A DNA stretch of 64,000 nucleotides from Clostridiales bacterium (GCA_019410105.1 DXTB01000002.1:126855-190854); one strand, 5' to 3'; positions 32,968 through 42,506 are shown, counted from the stretch's first letter. A program made the numbers and translations. The notes: a model not told the origin generated them from the sequence alone.

Positions 32968-33173
32968 GCCGTCCCCCTTTTCCACGGCGGCAATCCCGCC
33001 GCAACCTGCGATTCAGGCTCCGGGATGGTCAGCACGATTCCCGCGGGGAACACGAAAAGGTGGCGGTATTCCGGGTTCAGCTTCATAATCCTGTCCGTGT
33101 ACGCTTCGTCGCCCAGCGTTTTATAGGCGATTGCGTCCCACATGTCCCCGGCTATGGTGGTGTATTTAGTCAT
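32964..33173 (-). CDS. LysM-type tail protein (P2 gpX-like)
   Basis: The 69-residue protein starts at ATG 33173. TTIAGDMWDAIAYKTLGDE followed by LNPEYRHLFVFPAGIVLTIP is a single LysM motif as in gpX. In the virion it probably binds the hub; it overlaps both the tape measure gene upstream and the hub gene downstream. Confidence 0.82.
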   Translation of the reverse strand: MTKYTTIAGDMWDAIAYKTLGDEAYTDRIMKLNPEYRHLFVFPAGIVLTIPEPESQVAAGLPPWKRGTA

Positions 33174-36100
33174 AGTTCCGCCGCCTTTCGTCGTCCTCCT
33201 GTTGCCGCTTCCGCTCTTCGATTTCGTCCAGCAGTTCTTCGTCGTGCCTGCGTAGCAGTTCTTCGATGTCCTCCGCCTGCGCCTCGCTCCCAACATGGAA
33301 AACGGGCGCGCTGTGAATGACGATCGACGCTTGCCGCGCGCCGGACGCGATAGACGGTGCCGACACGCTGGGGGCCTCCGCGCCTGCATAAGCCAGTTGC
33401 AGGGCCGGAACGCCAACCCCCGCCCGAATGGTGTTGACGGTGTTTGCGAGATTGCGGAAGATCGCCCCGGTTTCCGCCGCATTGAAAACGGTCCGGTTCC
33501 TTGCATTCGTGACAAGTTCCGCGCCCGCTTCACCCGCTATGAACGTGTCAGGCGTGTTTTTCGTGCCTTTTGCAAAAGTCGGAATCAACGGAATGTTGAT
33601 GCCCTTTCCGCCGATGCCGGGGACCCAATCAGGAATTTTCAGTTTGTTCAGCCCGGAAATCACGCCGTTGATCAGGCCGATAATTCCGTTCAGAACGCCG
33701 CTTGCAATGCTTTTCAGGGAATTCCAAACGCCGCTGAATATCCCTTTCACGCCCTCCCACACGCGGGACCAATCCCCCGTGAAGATGCCCGCGAACACGT
33801 CCACAATGCCTTTAATCGCCGTCAGCGCGCCGGACACAACCCCTTGAATGGTCGTCAGCGCAACGCTGATAATATTTTGAATCGTCGGCATAAGAAACTG
33901 AATCACGGACATAATGGCCGTTGCGATCGTCGAAACGACGGTTGCCAGCCCTTGCAGGATGGAAGCGATCGTCGGTGCCCAATCCGCGAACGCCTGCGCG
34001 ATCTGCGGAAGCACCGTTTGAACGATGAATGTAAAAATCTGTTCCACAATCGGGCGGACGTAGGTATTCACGAACTCAATAAAGCCGGAAAGGATATTCC
34101 ACACGGTTTGCAAAACCGTGATTGCGCCGTCAATAACGCCCGTTGCTTCCTCTCCGAACAGGTTTATTAAGAAATCCCGTGCGCCGCCCAAGTTTCCATC
34201 TGTGAAAATGCTTTGAATTGTGCTTCCAATATTCGAGATTGCAGTTACAATCTTGTCGAATACTTCAACGCCCGCGTCCCCGAACACGTTTCGGATGACC
34301 TCGCGCACCTTGTCCAGATTGTCCCGCAGGATTTGCACCGCCGAAATAATCAGGGTGATCACGCCCACGACGGGAAGCACTTTTCCAAGAATGCCGCCGA
34401 ACGGTCCTAAAATCGCGCCGCCCAGCTTTTGAAGCGGGCCGAACAGGGTTGACAGCTTCCCGAACCCCTTTGCAACCACGCTTCCAATCTTTCCAAGCGG
34501 ACCTGCCGCAACTGCGGCCCCGGCCCGCCCCAATATTCCGGTAATGATTCCCGCTACTCCGGTAAACGCCCGCGTAGCAACGCCGCCCACGCCGGAAAAC
34601 ATGTGGGTAAACACGCCGCCCACGGCTCCGCCGATACCGGAAAACAGGTTTCCGATTTTCGTTCCGGCGAACATCTGTCCGAACGCGCGGCCTACGCCGC
34701 CCGCCGCGCTTCCGATTCCGCCGAAATACCCTGTGACGCTTTTTGCAACGCCCTTGACTTTAGACGCAAAGCCCACGGCTTCCACGCCAGCAAGGGCGAA
34801 TTTGCCTTTGAACAGGGCCATAACCTTTTGAATGGTCAGAACCCCGCCTTTCAGGTCAAGGAACGCCAGTTTTGCCACCAGCCCCGCCGCCTTGAACGCC
34901 AGAAGCCCGGTGACAACCTTTGTGATCGTCCGTACCAACTCCGGGTTCGCATTGATAAACTCGGTCAGTTTGGAGATCAACTCCGCGGCCTTTTCCGCGC
35001 CCTCGGTAAACGTCGGTAACAGCGCGTCGCCCAGCGCAATTTGTAGACCCTCAACCGCGGATTGCAACAGCGTTACTTTTCCTTGAAAGTTGTCCAGTTT
35101 GATTTGCGCCATTCGCTCCGCCGCGCCTGCGGAATTGTTGACCGAATCGGACAATTTTTGAAAATCTGCCTCGCTTGCATTGACGATCGCCAGCATACCC
35201 GCAAAGGATTCCTTGCCGAAAATGGCCGTTGCCGCCGCCACCTGCTCCGTTTCAGACAACCCGCCAAGACTGCTTCGCAGATTGTCCACCACTTCGCGGA
35301 ATGACTTCATGCTTCCATCTGCATTCGTCAGGCTGATTCCGTACTTGTCCATGTACTCTTTCATCTGCTTTGTCGGCTTCGCCATGTTCGCAAGGGCGGT
35401 TTTCAGCGAGGTTCCGGCCACTTCCGACTTTATGGACGCATTTGCCATCAGGCCGATTGCAAGGGAAACGTCCTCAACGGAATATCCCAGCGCGCCCGCG
35501 ACGGGGGCCACTTTTTGGAAAGTCGCGCCCATCATTGCCACATTGGTATTTGAATTGCTCGACGCTTGCGCCAGCACGTCCGCAAAGCGGCCCGCCTGAT
35601 CTGCCGTCATGTTAAACGCGGTCAGCGCGTCCGTCACAATGTCGGAAACCTGCCCCAAGTCCTCGCCGGATGCCGCCGCAAGGTTCATAATGCCCGGCAA
35701 GCCGCCCAACATCTGGTCTGTTTTCCATCCGGCCATTGCCATGTATTCGAGGGCTTTTCCCGCTTCAACGGCGGTAAACTGCGTCGTCGCACCCATTCTC
35801 TTTGCTTCATCCGACAAACGCTTCATTTCATCCGCGGTCGCGCCGGAAATGGCTTCTACGGTGGACATCTGCGCTTCAAACTCCGCGGCCTTTCTCACTG
35901 GCCCGGCGTAAATTGCCGTTCCAAGTGCCGCAAGGGTTCCGACGGTTCCCGCAAGTTGCGTTTTGGTCTTTGAAATCGCCGCGTTGTTCTGTTCCAACGC
36001 GGCGTTTACTTTTGCCAATTCCTCTTGACTTTTTTTGACCCGCTCGTAACTTTTGGATAATCGTTCGTTTTCCTCGGTCAGACGGGAGGTATTCACCCCT

Positions 36101-36483
36101 GCGTCGGACAGTTCTCCGCCCAATTCGTTCAGCCGCGCTTCCTGTTGCTCGATTCTCGATGTGGTCGCCGCGATCTGCCGTTCGTTCTGCGCCATCTTTG
36201 CCCGCAGTTCTTCCGTTGGCTCTCCGGTTTCGCTGATTTCCCGTTGCAGTCGTTCATGCTCTGCGGTCAGCCGTTCCAGCTTTTGACGGTTCGATTCAAG
36301 GGCGGCTTCCTGCTTTTTGTAAGCGTCGATCTTTCCGGTGATAGAATTTAGCTTTTGCAGGCTGTTTTGCATTTGCCGCGTGGTATTCAGCGCACTACTG
36401 AATGCCGCATTGAAGTTTCCGCCCAATGCGGCGGTCAGTTTGAAGAGAAGTTCATATTCCTTTCTTCCCGCCAAATTCTTCAC
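33166..36483 (-). CDS. Tape measure protein
   Basis: The 1,105-residue protein starts at GTG 36483 behind GCGAGG. N-terminal coiled coils (KLERLTAEHERLQREISE) lead to a TP901-type tape measure core (ATTQFTAVEAGKALEYMAMAG). Long hydrophobic and Gly/Ala-rich segments in the middle and a C-terminal IVIHSAPVFHVG region follow. It sets tail length and is ejected with DNA. It overlaps the frameshifted tail-chaperone frame upstream, as in P2 and lambda. Confidence 0.9.
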   Translation of the reverse strand: MKNLAGRKEYELLFKLTAALGGNFNAAFSSALNTTRQMQNSLQKLNSITGKIDAYKKQEAALESNRQKLERLTAEHERLQREISETGEPTEELRAKMAQNERQIAATTSRIEQQEARLNELGGELSDAGVNTSRLTEENERLSKSYERVKKSQEELAKVNAALEQNNAAISKTKTQLAGTVGTLAALGTAIYAGPVRKAAEFEAQMSTVEAISGATADEMKRLSDEAKRMGATTQFTAVEAGKALEYMAMAGWKTDQMLGGLPGIMNLAAASGEDLGQVSDIVTDALTAFNMTADQAGRFADVLAQASSNSNTNVAMMGATFQKVAPVAGALGYSVEDVSLAIGLMANASIKSEVAGTSLKTALANMAKPTKQMKEYMDKYGISLTNADGSMKSFREVVDNLRSSLGGLSETEQVAAATAIFGKESFAGMLAIVNASEADFQKLSDSVNNSAGAAERMAQIKLDNFQGKVTLLQSAVEGLQIALGDALLPTFTEGAEKAAELISKLTEFINANPELVRTITKVVTGLLAFKAAGLVAKLAFLDLKGGVLTIQKVMALFKGKFALAGVEAVGFASKVKGVAKSVTGYFGGIGSAAGGVGRAFGQMFAGTKIGNLFSGIGGAVGGVFTHMFSGVGGVATRAFTGVAGIITGILGRAGAAVAAGPLGKIGSVVAKGFGKLSTLFGPLQKLGGAILGPFGGILGKVLPVVGVITLIISAVQILRDNLDKVREVIRNVFGDAGVEVFDKIVTAISNIGSTIQSIFTDGNLGGARDFLINLFGEEATGVIDGAITVLQTVWNILSGFIEFVNTYVRPIVEQIFTFIVQTVLPQIAQAFADWAPTIASILQGLATVVSTIATAIMSVIQFLMPTIQNIISVALTTIQGVVSGALTAIKGIVDVFAGIFTGDWSRVWEGVKGIFSGVWNSLKSIASGVLNGIIGLINGVISGLNKLKIPDWVPGIGGKGINIPLIPTFAKGTKNTPDTFIAGEAGAELVTNARNRTVFNAAETGAIFRNLANTVNTIRAGVGVPALQLAYAGAEAPSVSAPSIASGARQASIVIHSAPVFHVGSEAQAEDIEELLRRHDEELLDEIEERKRQQEDDERRRNYD

Positions 36484-37051
36484 CTCGCTTTCTGGTTCTT
36501 CTGCTCCGCTGTGGCGGCGTTGATGTCCTCAATCCATGCCGTGATCTCCGTCACGGTCATGTCAAGCCAGAATGGGACGGGCGTAAAGGTTGCCTGTGCC
36601 AGTTTGAAGCATTCCCGTCGCCACCAGCGGGCCGGGCTTCTTAAAAGCCCGTGTCGATTAAAAAACTTCTGGCCGCGTTGGTGATCTTGTTGAAATCTTT
36701 CAGGGGCATTGCTTCCAGCACGTCGCTTCCGATGCCCGCGGCCTTTGCCGCCATCTTCCCTTGAAAACTCCGGGAAATTTCCGGTGCAAGGGCGTATTCG
36801 TTGTTCATCTGCATTTCGGTTTCAATGGAAACCATGTCGCGCCCGGAAAGCCGCTCGAAATTGAACGTCAGTTCGGTGTAGGTCTTTCCCTCATACTCGA
36901 AAGGCTTCTTGAACACGTGCGTATAAACGCCCGTGTTGCCCTCTGCGGGCTTCTCTGCGGCTTCCTGTGCTGGTTCATGGGTGACGGCTTCCGCCGCGCC
37001 TGCGGGCCGCTCTGCGCCCTCTGTGGTGGTTTTTTTCTCGGTGTCGTTCAT
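36480..37051 (-). CDS. Tail assembly chaperone GT, -1 frameshift product
   Basis: Ribosomes that slip back one base at TTTTTTA (36659-36665) leave the G frame and read on to a TGA at 36482-36480. The extra part reads RSPARWWRRECFKLAQATF, then PFWLDMTVTEITAWIEDINA, a typical T-domain found before tape measure genes. The product would be about 190 residues. The T domain recruits tail tube or tape measure during assembly. Confidence 0.8.
36641..37051 (-). CDS. Tail assembly chaperone G (P2 gpE-like)
   Basis: The 136-residue protein starts at ATG 37051 with GGAGG 8 bp upstream; a start 15 bp earlier would overlap that site. An acidic disordered N-terminus (AAEAVTHEPAQEAAEKPAEG) precedes a domain with FEYEGKTYTELTFNFERLSG. 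It occupies the slot of P2 gpE, between tube and tape measure genes, and its 3' end holds the slippery site for the longer GT form. Confidence 0.82.
   Translation of the reverse strand: MNDTEKKTTTEGAERPAGAAEAVTHEPAQEAAEKPAEGNTGVYTHVFKKPFEYEGKTYTELTFNFERLSGRDMVSIETEMQMNNEYALAPEISRSFQGKMAAKAAGIGSDVLEAMPLKDFNKITNAARSFLIDTGF
36659..36665 (-). promoter_or_regulatory. Programmed -1 frameshift slippery site
   Basis: The heptamer T TTT TTA is in the correct register (AGT TTT TTA in the zero frame), 18 nt before the G stop codon. The overlapping frame continues for about 60 codons to the start of the tape measure gene. Confidence 0.8.
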
Positions 37052-37093
37052 GGTCAATTCCTCCATTCAGATTTTCATAGGTTCAAATACAGA

Positions 37094-37137
37094 AAAAGGG
37101 CAAAGGAAAGCCCAGCGGGGAGGACCCCGCCGGGCTT
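37094..37137 (-). terminator. Hairpin after tail tube gene
   Basis: A 13-bp stem with one mismatch (AAGCCCAGCGGGG against CCCCGCCGGGCTT) overlaps the tube stop codon and is followed by a T-rich tract on the minus strand. It may lower expression of downstream tail genes relative to the abundant tube and sheath. Confidence 0.55.
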
Positions 37138-37654
37138 ATGCCTTGCCAAGTGCCTTTCTAACGTCGGCCAGATAGTCGGTTCCGTTGATGTAGTAAATGA
37201 AATTGATAATATCAATTTCGAGGACCTTTTTTCCGTCGATGTATGTTGCGAAATAGGTTGCCGCATACTCCCCGGACGCTTCCGCGGAGGCGGCGGGGGC
37301 CAGCTTTCCGGGCGCGAACTTCGTCGGCGTTACCATCAGCACGTGTTTTACCGCCTGTTGAATGAACTTGCCCGCGCTGTTGTCCCAATACTGTTGTGCC
37401 GCGCGCAAGTCAAGCTGGTGGTTGCGCGGCTCTGCCAGTTTGATTGCGTCGGCGGTCACAGAACGGAAATTCAGGGTCAGTGTCATTGCCTCGATATGCC
37501 CGACGAACGCGCCGTTGAACGCGCCCGCGATTCCCGCGCCCTTGACTTCCTCCGTGATCTGCGAGATTTCAGGAAGCGTAGCTTCCGCCATTCCGTAAAA
37601 CTCCGTCGCGTCCTCATACACGGCAAAGTTGGTTGTGCCGTTGTCAACTTTCAT
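37136..37654 (-). CDS. Tail tube protein
   Basis: The 172-residue protein lies directly after the sheath gene, the standard order in contractile tails. FAVYEDATEFYGMAEATLPE and VKGAGIAGAFNGAFVGHIEAM follow the P2 FII-type tube pattern. It polymerises into the inner tube around the tape measure. A hairpin at its 3' end separates it from the chaperone gene. Confidence 0.85.
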   Translation of the reverse strand: MKVDNGTTNFAVYEDATEFYGMAEATLPEISQITEEVKGAGIAGAFNGAFVGHIEAMTLTLNFRSVTADAIKLAEPRNHQLDLRAAQQYWDNSAGKFIQQAVKHVLMVTPTKFAPGKLAPAASAEASGEYAATYFATYIDGKKVLEIDIINFIYYINGTDYLADVRKALGKA

Positions 37655-37669
37655 GTTGTCTTTCCCTCC

Positions 37670-39100
37670 TTATGCCGCCAAAGCCGACGAAACATAGTCC
37701 GCGTCGTACTCCAATACGAATTCGCATTCTTTCATCGGGCTGGGCGGGGTCATGTAGATGTGGAAAACTGCCTTGCCAGCCATAAGCGCGGTTTCGCTGT
37801 TTTCCTCTTCCAGAAATTCCACGCGCCCGCCCAGCAGTTTTTCCTCGTTGACAAGGCCGTTCAGCCAGATATTGACGGAATTCACGATGCTGTCGATCAG
37901 GCGGCGCGTCATCTTCTTGTCCAGCTTGCTCCAATAGGACAGGACAAGCGAATTCGCAACCCATCCGAACATGCGCGACACGGGAATGAAGTAGTTCTTC
38001 ACGTCCGTATCGGCGGGGAAGCAGGCGGTTTCATTGCCCCAAAGGACATACCCGCCGATGAAATTCAGCGCGGTTACAATGCCGTTGCTGTTCAGATAGT
38101 TTGCTTGATTCAGGTCGAGAAGAACGGTGGTCCCGTCGGCAAGGCACGCCCGGTCGATCTGCAAAGACTTGTTGGAGGGGCTTTCCGCCGGGCAACCGCC
38201 GTTGTCCGAATCGGTCGCCGTCATCCGCGCCGCGGTGTGGACCGACGCGTGAAACACGTAATCGCCCAGCCCGAACAGGGGCCAGCAAAGGATTTCCGCC
38301 TTGTCGTTGATGTTCTGCGTTTTCTTCCACGCGGGCGCGTCCGCATAATGCGTGACTTCTGTTGTGTCAATGTCGATCAGGGCCTTTGCGCCGTGGAAAA
38401 CGCCGTTGATGGTTTCCGCCTTTGCCCGCATTGCCGCCGCGACAGTTGACTTATGGGACCATCCCGGCGCAAGAATCATGTCGCACACAATTCCATATTT
38501 CGGGAAAACCTTGTCAATCAGTTCCAGCCCGGAATATTTCTTTGTGCTTACCTCAAAACCGCCGATAATATCTTTCTCCGCGATTTTGGAGGGGTCCACC
38601 GCGTCAAACGCAATGGTCAGTTCTCCCGTCCGCTCTGGAATGCTCCCGCCCTCGATCACTTCAAGAATCAGATTTTCGCCCTCGTAGAACAGGTCGAAAT
38701 CCTCGCCTGCGGTATAGTCGGTGACTTTCACCGTGTCTTTCAGGGCTTCCAGCGGCAAAAGAACCTTTCCGTCCGTGACAGTGTAATTCTGCTCCGAAAC
38801 GCTCTTCTTGTGCTTTGCGGGGTCCAGAATGTTCACGAATACGACGGGTGATACACCGTACAGCTTGAACTGTGCGTAGATCGCTTCGCAAATCGGATAG
38901 TTTCCCCAGTTGTCGCTGTACCCCATAGCGGCCACGGCCTCCGCGTAACTCTGGCACATGATCGGGTCGTTCACGCTTCCGCCGACGGTGTGCGCCGGGG
39001 CCGCGCCTACGACGAACGCAATCCCGGAATCTGCCGTAACAGGGGTCGAAACCGACGTGTCAACCTGCCGCGTCGAAACCCCGTGGAAATACTCTGCCAT
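37670..39100 (-). CDS. Tail sheath protein
   Basis: The 476-residue protein begins MAEYFHGVSTRQVDTSVSTP. It shows the sheath pattern with GIAFVVGAAPAHTVGG, FGWVANSLVLSYWSKLDKKM, DSIVNSVNIWLNGLVNEEKL and LLGGRVEFLEEENSE. It forms the contractile outer tail. Its presence shows that the virion is a myovirus. Confidence 0.93.
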   Translation of the reverse strand: MAEYFHGVSTRQVDTSVSTPVTADSGIAFVVGAAPAHTVGGSVNDPIMCQSYAEAVAAMGYSDNWGNYPICEAIYAQFKLYGVSPVVFVNILDPAKHKKSVSEQNYTVTDGKVLLPLEALKDTVKVTDYTAGEDFDLFYEGENLILEVIEGGSIPERTGELTIAFDAVDPSKIAEKDIIGGFEVSTKKYSGLELIDKVFPKYGIVCDMILAPGWSHKSTVAAAMRAKAETINGVFHGAKALIDIDTTEVTHYADAPAWKKTQNINDKAEILCWPLFGLGDYVFHASVHTAARMTATDSDNGGCPAESPSNKSLQIDRACLADGTTVLLDLNQANYLNSNGIVTALNFIGGYVLWGNETACFPADTDVKNYFIPVSRMFGWVANSLVLSYWSKLDKKMTRRLIDSIVNSVNIWLNGLVNEEKLLGGRVEFLEEENSETALMAGKAVFHIYMTPPSPMKECEFVLEYDADYVSSALAA

Positions 39101-39103
39101 TTG

Positions 39104-39652
39104 TTATACCTCCTTGTTTCCCCGCATTGTCGAAACAATGTCGTTGTAATACTTGTGTGCAAGGTTTCCGGGCGTTTTCACCTTGACGTGAAACGCGGAA
39201 AGCCGCTCAACAGGGACGATCATCCGCGCTACAAGGGGATAGTCCGCGATCACGTCCGCAAGGTACGCTTTCACGTCCTCGAACGTCCCGTTGAACACGG
39301 CATTTTCTTTCAGTCTCCCGCGGGGGAGGGACGGCCCGGCATAGACGAACAGGTTGTACCCCTCCGGGGCTTCCTGCGCGTCCTCTGCGGGCGTTTCCTG
39401 CCCGGCGGTGTCCTCGGTCCCCTCTCTGTCCCCGGCCTGTCCTGCGCCGTCCTGTGCGGCCTGTTGGCCGTCTGCGGCGGTTTCCTCCGTGCTGGTGTTC
39501 AGTTCCGCCCCGTCTGGCGCGCGGCTGTTTGCGCCGTCCAGCGCGGCAAGAATCGCCGTTTTTGTCATACTGTCATCGGCCTGCACGCCGTTTGCGGCGG
39601 CGATTTCCAGCAATTCCGCTTTCGTCATGCTGGGTTTATAGTTCATTGCCAT
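39104..39652 (-). CDS. Phage protein with HeH/LEM-like N-terminus
   Basis: The 182-residue protein starts with MTKAELLEIAAANGVQADDS, a SAP/HeH-type helix-extended-loop-helix that can bind nucleic acid or protein. An acidic Gln/Ala/Glu linker and a C-terminal domain (YNLFVYAGPSLPRGRLKENA) follow. The last domain is seen in proteins before sheath genes of Firmicute myophages. The role in virion assembly is not known. Confidence 0.6.
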   Translation of the reverse strand: MAMNYKPSMTKAELLEIAAANGVQADDSMTKTAILAALDGANSRAPDGAELNTSTEETAADGQQAAQDGAGQAGDREGTEDTAGQETPAEDAQEAPEGYNLFVYAGPSLPRGRLKENAVFNGTFEDVKAYLADVIADYPLVARMIVPVERLSAFHVKVKTPGNLAHKYYNDIVSTMRGNKEV

Positions 39653-40134
39653 ACTTTTTGAACCTCACTTTCTACAACTGGCATTTCCCATTCCGTCATC
39701 ATTTCCCCCAAATAGTAGGGGGCTGTCGTTCCATCCGGGTACACAATCATTTCAAGGGGCAGTTTCAGCATGTACCGCTCTCCAATCACGCCGTCTTTCA
39801 ACAGGGCAACTCGGATTCGGGTCAGCAGGTTCAGGACGCATGTTGCGCCCTCGCTTTCGTCCTCCGAATACGTCGCGGCGACGATGCGTACCGTACAAAC
39901 ACTTTCCGGTTCCTGTCCCGGCTCCTGTGTGTCTGTGCTTTTGATGTACTGCAACAGCAGATAGGGGACGCGCTCGGTCTGCGCCTTTTTGGTCGGCAAC
40001 CGCATTTTGTAAATTTCCGCGGGCCGCTCTTTCGGCTCTCCGCTCCGGCGGTCTACGCGGACAGGTAAAAGCATGTCCTTTGTTTCGCGCCGCACGAACT
40101 CTTCCAGCACGTCCAAAAGGTCTAAAGGTGTCAT
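39643..40134 (-). CDS. Tail completion/terminator-like protein
   Basis: The 163-residue protein (MTPLDLLDVLEEFVRRETKD) lies between the adaptor genes and the sheath gene, where tail terminators are usually encoded. VPYLLLQYIKSTDTQEPGQEP and CTVRIVAATYSEDESEGATC suggest a small alpha-beta protein of the minor capsid/tail terminator type. Assignment rests mainly on position and size. Confidence 0.6.
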   Translation of the reverse strand: MTPLDLLDVLEEFVRRETKDMLLPVRVDRRSGEPKERPAEIYKMRLPTKKAQTERVPYLLLQYIKSTDTQEPGQEPESVCTVRIVAATYSEDESEGATCVLNLLTRIRVALLKDGVIGERYMLKLPLEMIVYPDGTTAPYYLGEMMTEWEMPVVESEVQKVWQ

Positions 40135-40137
40135 GGC

Positions 40138-40704
40138 TTATCCTCCGTAACCGTTCAGAATCCGGGTGATTTCATGTTCAATCCGCTTGTTTATGACTTC
40201 CTGCGCCTTTTCCTCCACCTGCTCCACAACTACACTGTTCGCCGCCATCTGTGCGGCGGACGGCCCCATGAACTCGGTGATCGGAAGTCTGCCTGTCCCG
40301 TCCCGCTCGAACATGCCCGTATGACCGCTTTTCATTTTTGCGATAAATGCGTGTGCAAACGGGGTTCGCCCGCTCTCCGCCAGCACCGCCGCCGAAACGG
40401 TCGCGCGCTGGACAGGGAGGGTCGGGGAGACATTGAAGCGGTAAAGGGGGATTTTGTACCCGGCAAACGATACCGTTCCCACAACCCCGCCGTCCGCTTT
40501 CTGCGTCCGCACTTTGATTGTGGTATCTGCCCGGACATTCTGCCGGGTGATTGCGTAAACGCTCGTGATGCCCTTTAGGGCCTCTGATCTCACGGTGTTG
40601 TTGGCCCGGCGAATGACGCTTGCCATTGCCTTTTCCGCGCCTTTTGGAACGCCGGAAAGAATCAGGTTCACCCGCTCGATCTGGTCGGCTGTAATCTGAA
40701 TCAT
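40138..40704 (-). CDS. Tail protein, gpZ-like neck component
   Basis: The 188-residue protein starts at ATG 40704, overlapping the upstream adaptor gene by four bases. AMASVIRRANNTVRSEALKG and ITRQNVRADTTIKVRTQKA match the minor tail protein Z (lambda gpZ, HK97 gp10) type. Such proteins help join or size the tail. A longer upstream reading is possible but would run into the adaptor gene. Confidence 0.75.
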   Translation of the reverse strand: MIQITADQIERVNLILSGVPKGAEKAMASVIRRANNTVRSEALKGITSVYAITRQNVRADTTIKVRTQKADGGVVGTVSFAGYKIPLYRFNVSPTLPVQRATVSAAVLAESGRTPFAHAFIAKMKSGHTGMFERDGTGRLPITEFMGPSAAQMAANSVVVEQVEEKAQEVINKRIEHEITRILNGYGG

Positions 40705-41036
40705 TCGGTCAACGCCTCCATGTAAAGCACGATTTCCCCGGCTTCCGGGTGAACCTTTGTGATTCGGTACAGGCAATCCCCGATTTCCACGTTCAGGTCC
40801 TTTTGCGGGATGGTTTTCAACAGGGACAGCGGAACATACATGACAAGATCGACAAGAATCAAGCCGTCCACGTGGTCCGTGGACGGCTTCTTCCGGTCCT
40901 GCGCCCCGCCGTCGTCGATGATGACCGGGCCTTTGTAGCGGATTCCGTCAATCCAGAATTCCACAACGTCGGCGTGTTCCCGGCTGTTGTGGAATACGGC
41001 GGTCAAATCCCGCTCCACCTGATCTTTGAAATTCAT
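40701..41036 (-). CDS. Head-tail adaptor (head closure) protein
   Basis: The 111-residue protein begins MNFKDQVERDLTAVFHNSRE and contains a beta-rich VVEFWIDGIRYKGPVIIDD followed by LNVEIGDCLYRITKVHPEAG. This fits the head-closure (SPP1 gp16, lambda FII) small-barrel proteins by size and position after the capsid gene. Confidence 0.7.
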   Translation of the reverse strand: MNFKDQVERDLTAVFHNSREHADVVEFWIDGIRYKGPVIIDDGGAQDRKKPSTDHVDGLILVDLVMYVPLSLLKTIPQKDLNVEIGDCLYRITKVHPEAGEIVLYMEALTE

Positions 41037-41038
41037 GG

Positions 41039-42094
41039 TTAAAGCACCTGCGCCACGTACCAGCTATTAACCTCATGGGGGACGGTCAGCGGCTTGCTGT
41101 TGATTTGCAGGAAGCGGCGGTCCGGGCGGCGTTCAATCCATGTCTGCGGCACCTTGTCGCCCTCCACGGTGACAAATCCCTTGCCCTCTTCTGGAATCAT
41201 AGTGATTGCGCCGTAGTAGATGGAGTAATCCGCCTCCGTATAAAGCAAAGCAATATGCTTGTCCGGTACAATGGGCTTGTTTTCCGGTTCGCTCGGCTCC
41301 GTCCAGTCGTCCAAATACCATTCGTTGTACTGATAGAAGTCAAGCCCCAACTTGTGATACGTGCCGATGTAAGTTGCTCCGTTCGGAAGTTGCCGGGGCT
41401 TGATGACCGCAAGATCATAGGCTTTCACGTCCAGCACTTCTTTAACCTTTGCGTGGTTAATGAACGCTGTTGCAACATCTTTCGCCATGACGCAGACATT
41501 GCAGTTCACGAAACCTTCCCGCTGTACGATTTCGTGCCACCGTTCAATATCGGCCAGCGGGTCGCTCTGCGCGTTGTCCCACTTCTTTTCGGCGGACACG
41601 ATGGTTTCTTTGTTGGTGAAGTCAAAGTCGATGACCTCATTCACACCCTCGCCAACAATCGGAATCTGCCCCGCAAAGATCGCCGTCGCCGCCATCCACT
41701 CTTCCCGGCGCACGATCATTTCGTTCAGTTCCCGCAAATCCTCCGCCAGCTTTTCCACGGCGCGTTCCGCGGGCTTTCTGCCGCTGTAAGGGTCCTCGCC
41801 CGCGGCCCGCTCCAACAGGTCGTCAACGGTTGTAATCTTGTTCGGGGCCAGCAGAACGGGGGTGTAACTCTTCGTCTGATAGCCCGTGTTCAGGATGGTT
41901 TTCCCGCCCACTTTCGGATGAACAAAGGGCGCAAGGGCACGGGACCCCTTTTTGAAGTCCACGTCAACGCTCTTCGTGTTGAACGTCCGGCGGTTCTTGA
42001 AAAAAGTATCACGGAAGAACGTATGCACCGGGGGCATACGCCGAACCAGTTTCCCCAGCGTGCGGGGGGTATAGATGGTAGTTTCGATTCCCAT
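41039..42094 (-). CDS. Major capsid protein, lambda gpE family
   Basis: The 351-residue protein has TLGKLVRRMPPVHTFFRDTF, FFKNRRTFNTKSVDVDFKKG and the late LLYTEADYSIYYGAITMI, typical of the lambda E type HK97-fold capsid protein. It follows decoration protein D in the same order as lambda C-Nu3-D-E. It assembles the icosahedral head. Confidence 0.92.
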   Translation of the reverse strand: MGIETTIYTPRTLGKLVRRMPPVHTFFRDTFFKNRRTFNTKSVDVDFKKGSRALAPFVHPKVGGKTILNTGYQTKSYTPVLLAPNKITTVDDLLERAAGEDPYSGRKPAERAVEKLAEDLRELNEMIVRREEWMAATAIFAGQIPIVGEGVNEVIDFDFTNKETIVSAEKKWDNAQSDPLADIERWHEIVQREGFVNCNVCVMAKDVATAFINHAKVKEVLDVKAYDLAVIKPRQLPNGATYIGTYHKLGLDFYQYNEWYLDDWTEPSEPENKPIVPDKHIALLYTEADYSIYYGAITMIPEEGKGFVTVEGDKVPQTWIERRPDRRFLQINSKPLTVPHEVNSWYVAQVL

Positions 42095-42109
42095 TTCGTT
42101 TCCTCTCCT

Positions 42110-42493
42110 TTACTTCAAAAAGATTCCAATATTTCGGAATGCGGTTGTCAGGGTTTCCACGGTCACACTGTTCGGGAGATTGATTGCGTCCGCGAAAAAT
42201 TCGCCCGTCAGGTAAACAACGACATCTTCCCCAGCTCCCGCCTCGCCAGCGGCAATACCATAGATTCCCGCTGTGGTGTTCTCGTACTCCGTTTTTGCCG
42301 GGGTAGTGCTTCCGCTGTCAGCCGCGCTTGCGTCCACCTTGACAATGGGTTCCACCTTGCCGCCAACCAGTTTCACGGGGTCGTATTTCTTGACGCTCTT
42401 CCCGCTCGAAACCTCGCGGACCGCCGTTGCAACGGGATAATCGCCCGCAAAAAAATTCACAGGGCTTGTCTGGTCTTTCTGAATCTCGTACAT
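42110..42493 (-). CDS. Head decoration protein, lambda gpD-like
   Basis: The 127-residue protein has FFAGDYPVATAVREVSSGKS and a late TTAGIYGIAAGEAGAGEDVV, matching the beta-rich gpD type. It stabilises the expanded capsid lattice. It lies between the protease/scaffold gene and the capsid gene. Confidence 0.85.
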   Translation of the reverse strand: MYEIQKDQTSPVNFFAGDYPVATAVREVSSGKSVKKYDPVKLVGGKVEPIVKVDASAADSGSTTPAKTEYENTTAGIYGIAAGEAGAGEDVVVYLTGEFFADAINLPNSVTVETLTTAFRNIGIFLK

Positions 42494-42506
42494 GCTTCTT
42501 TCCTCC

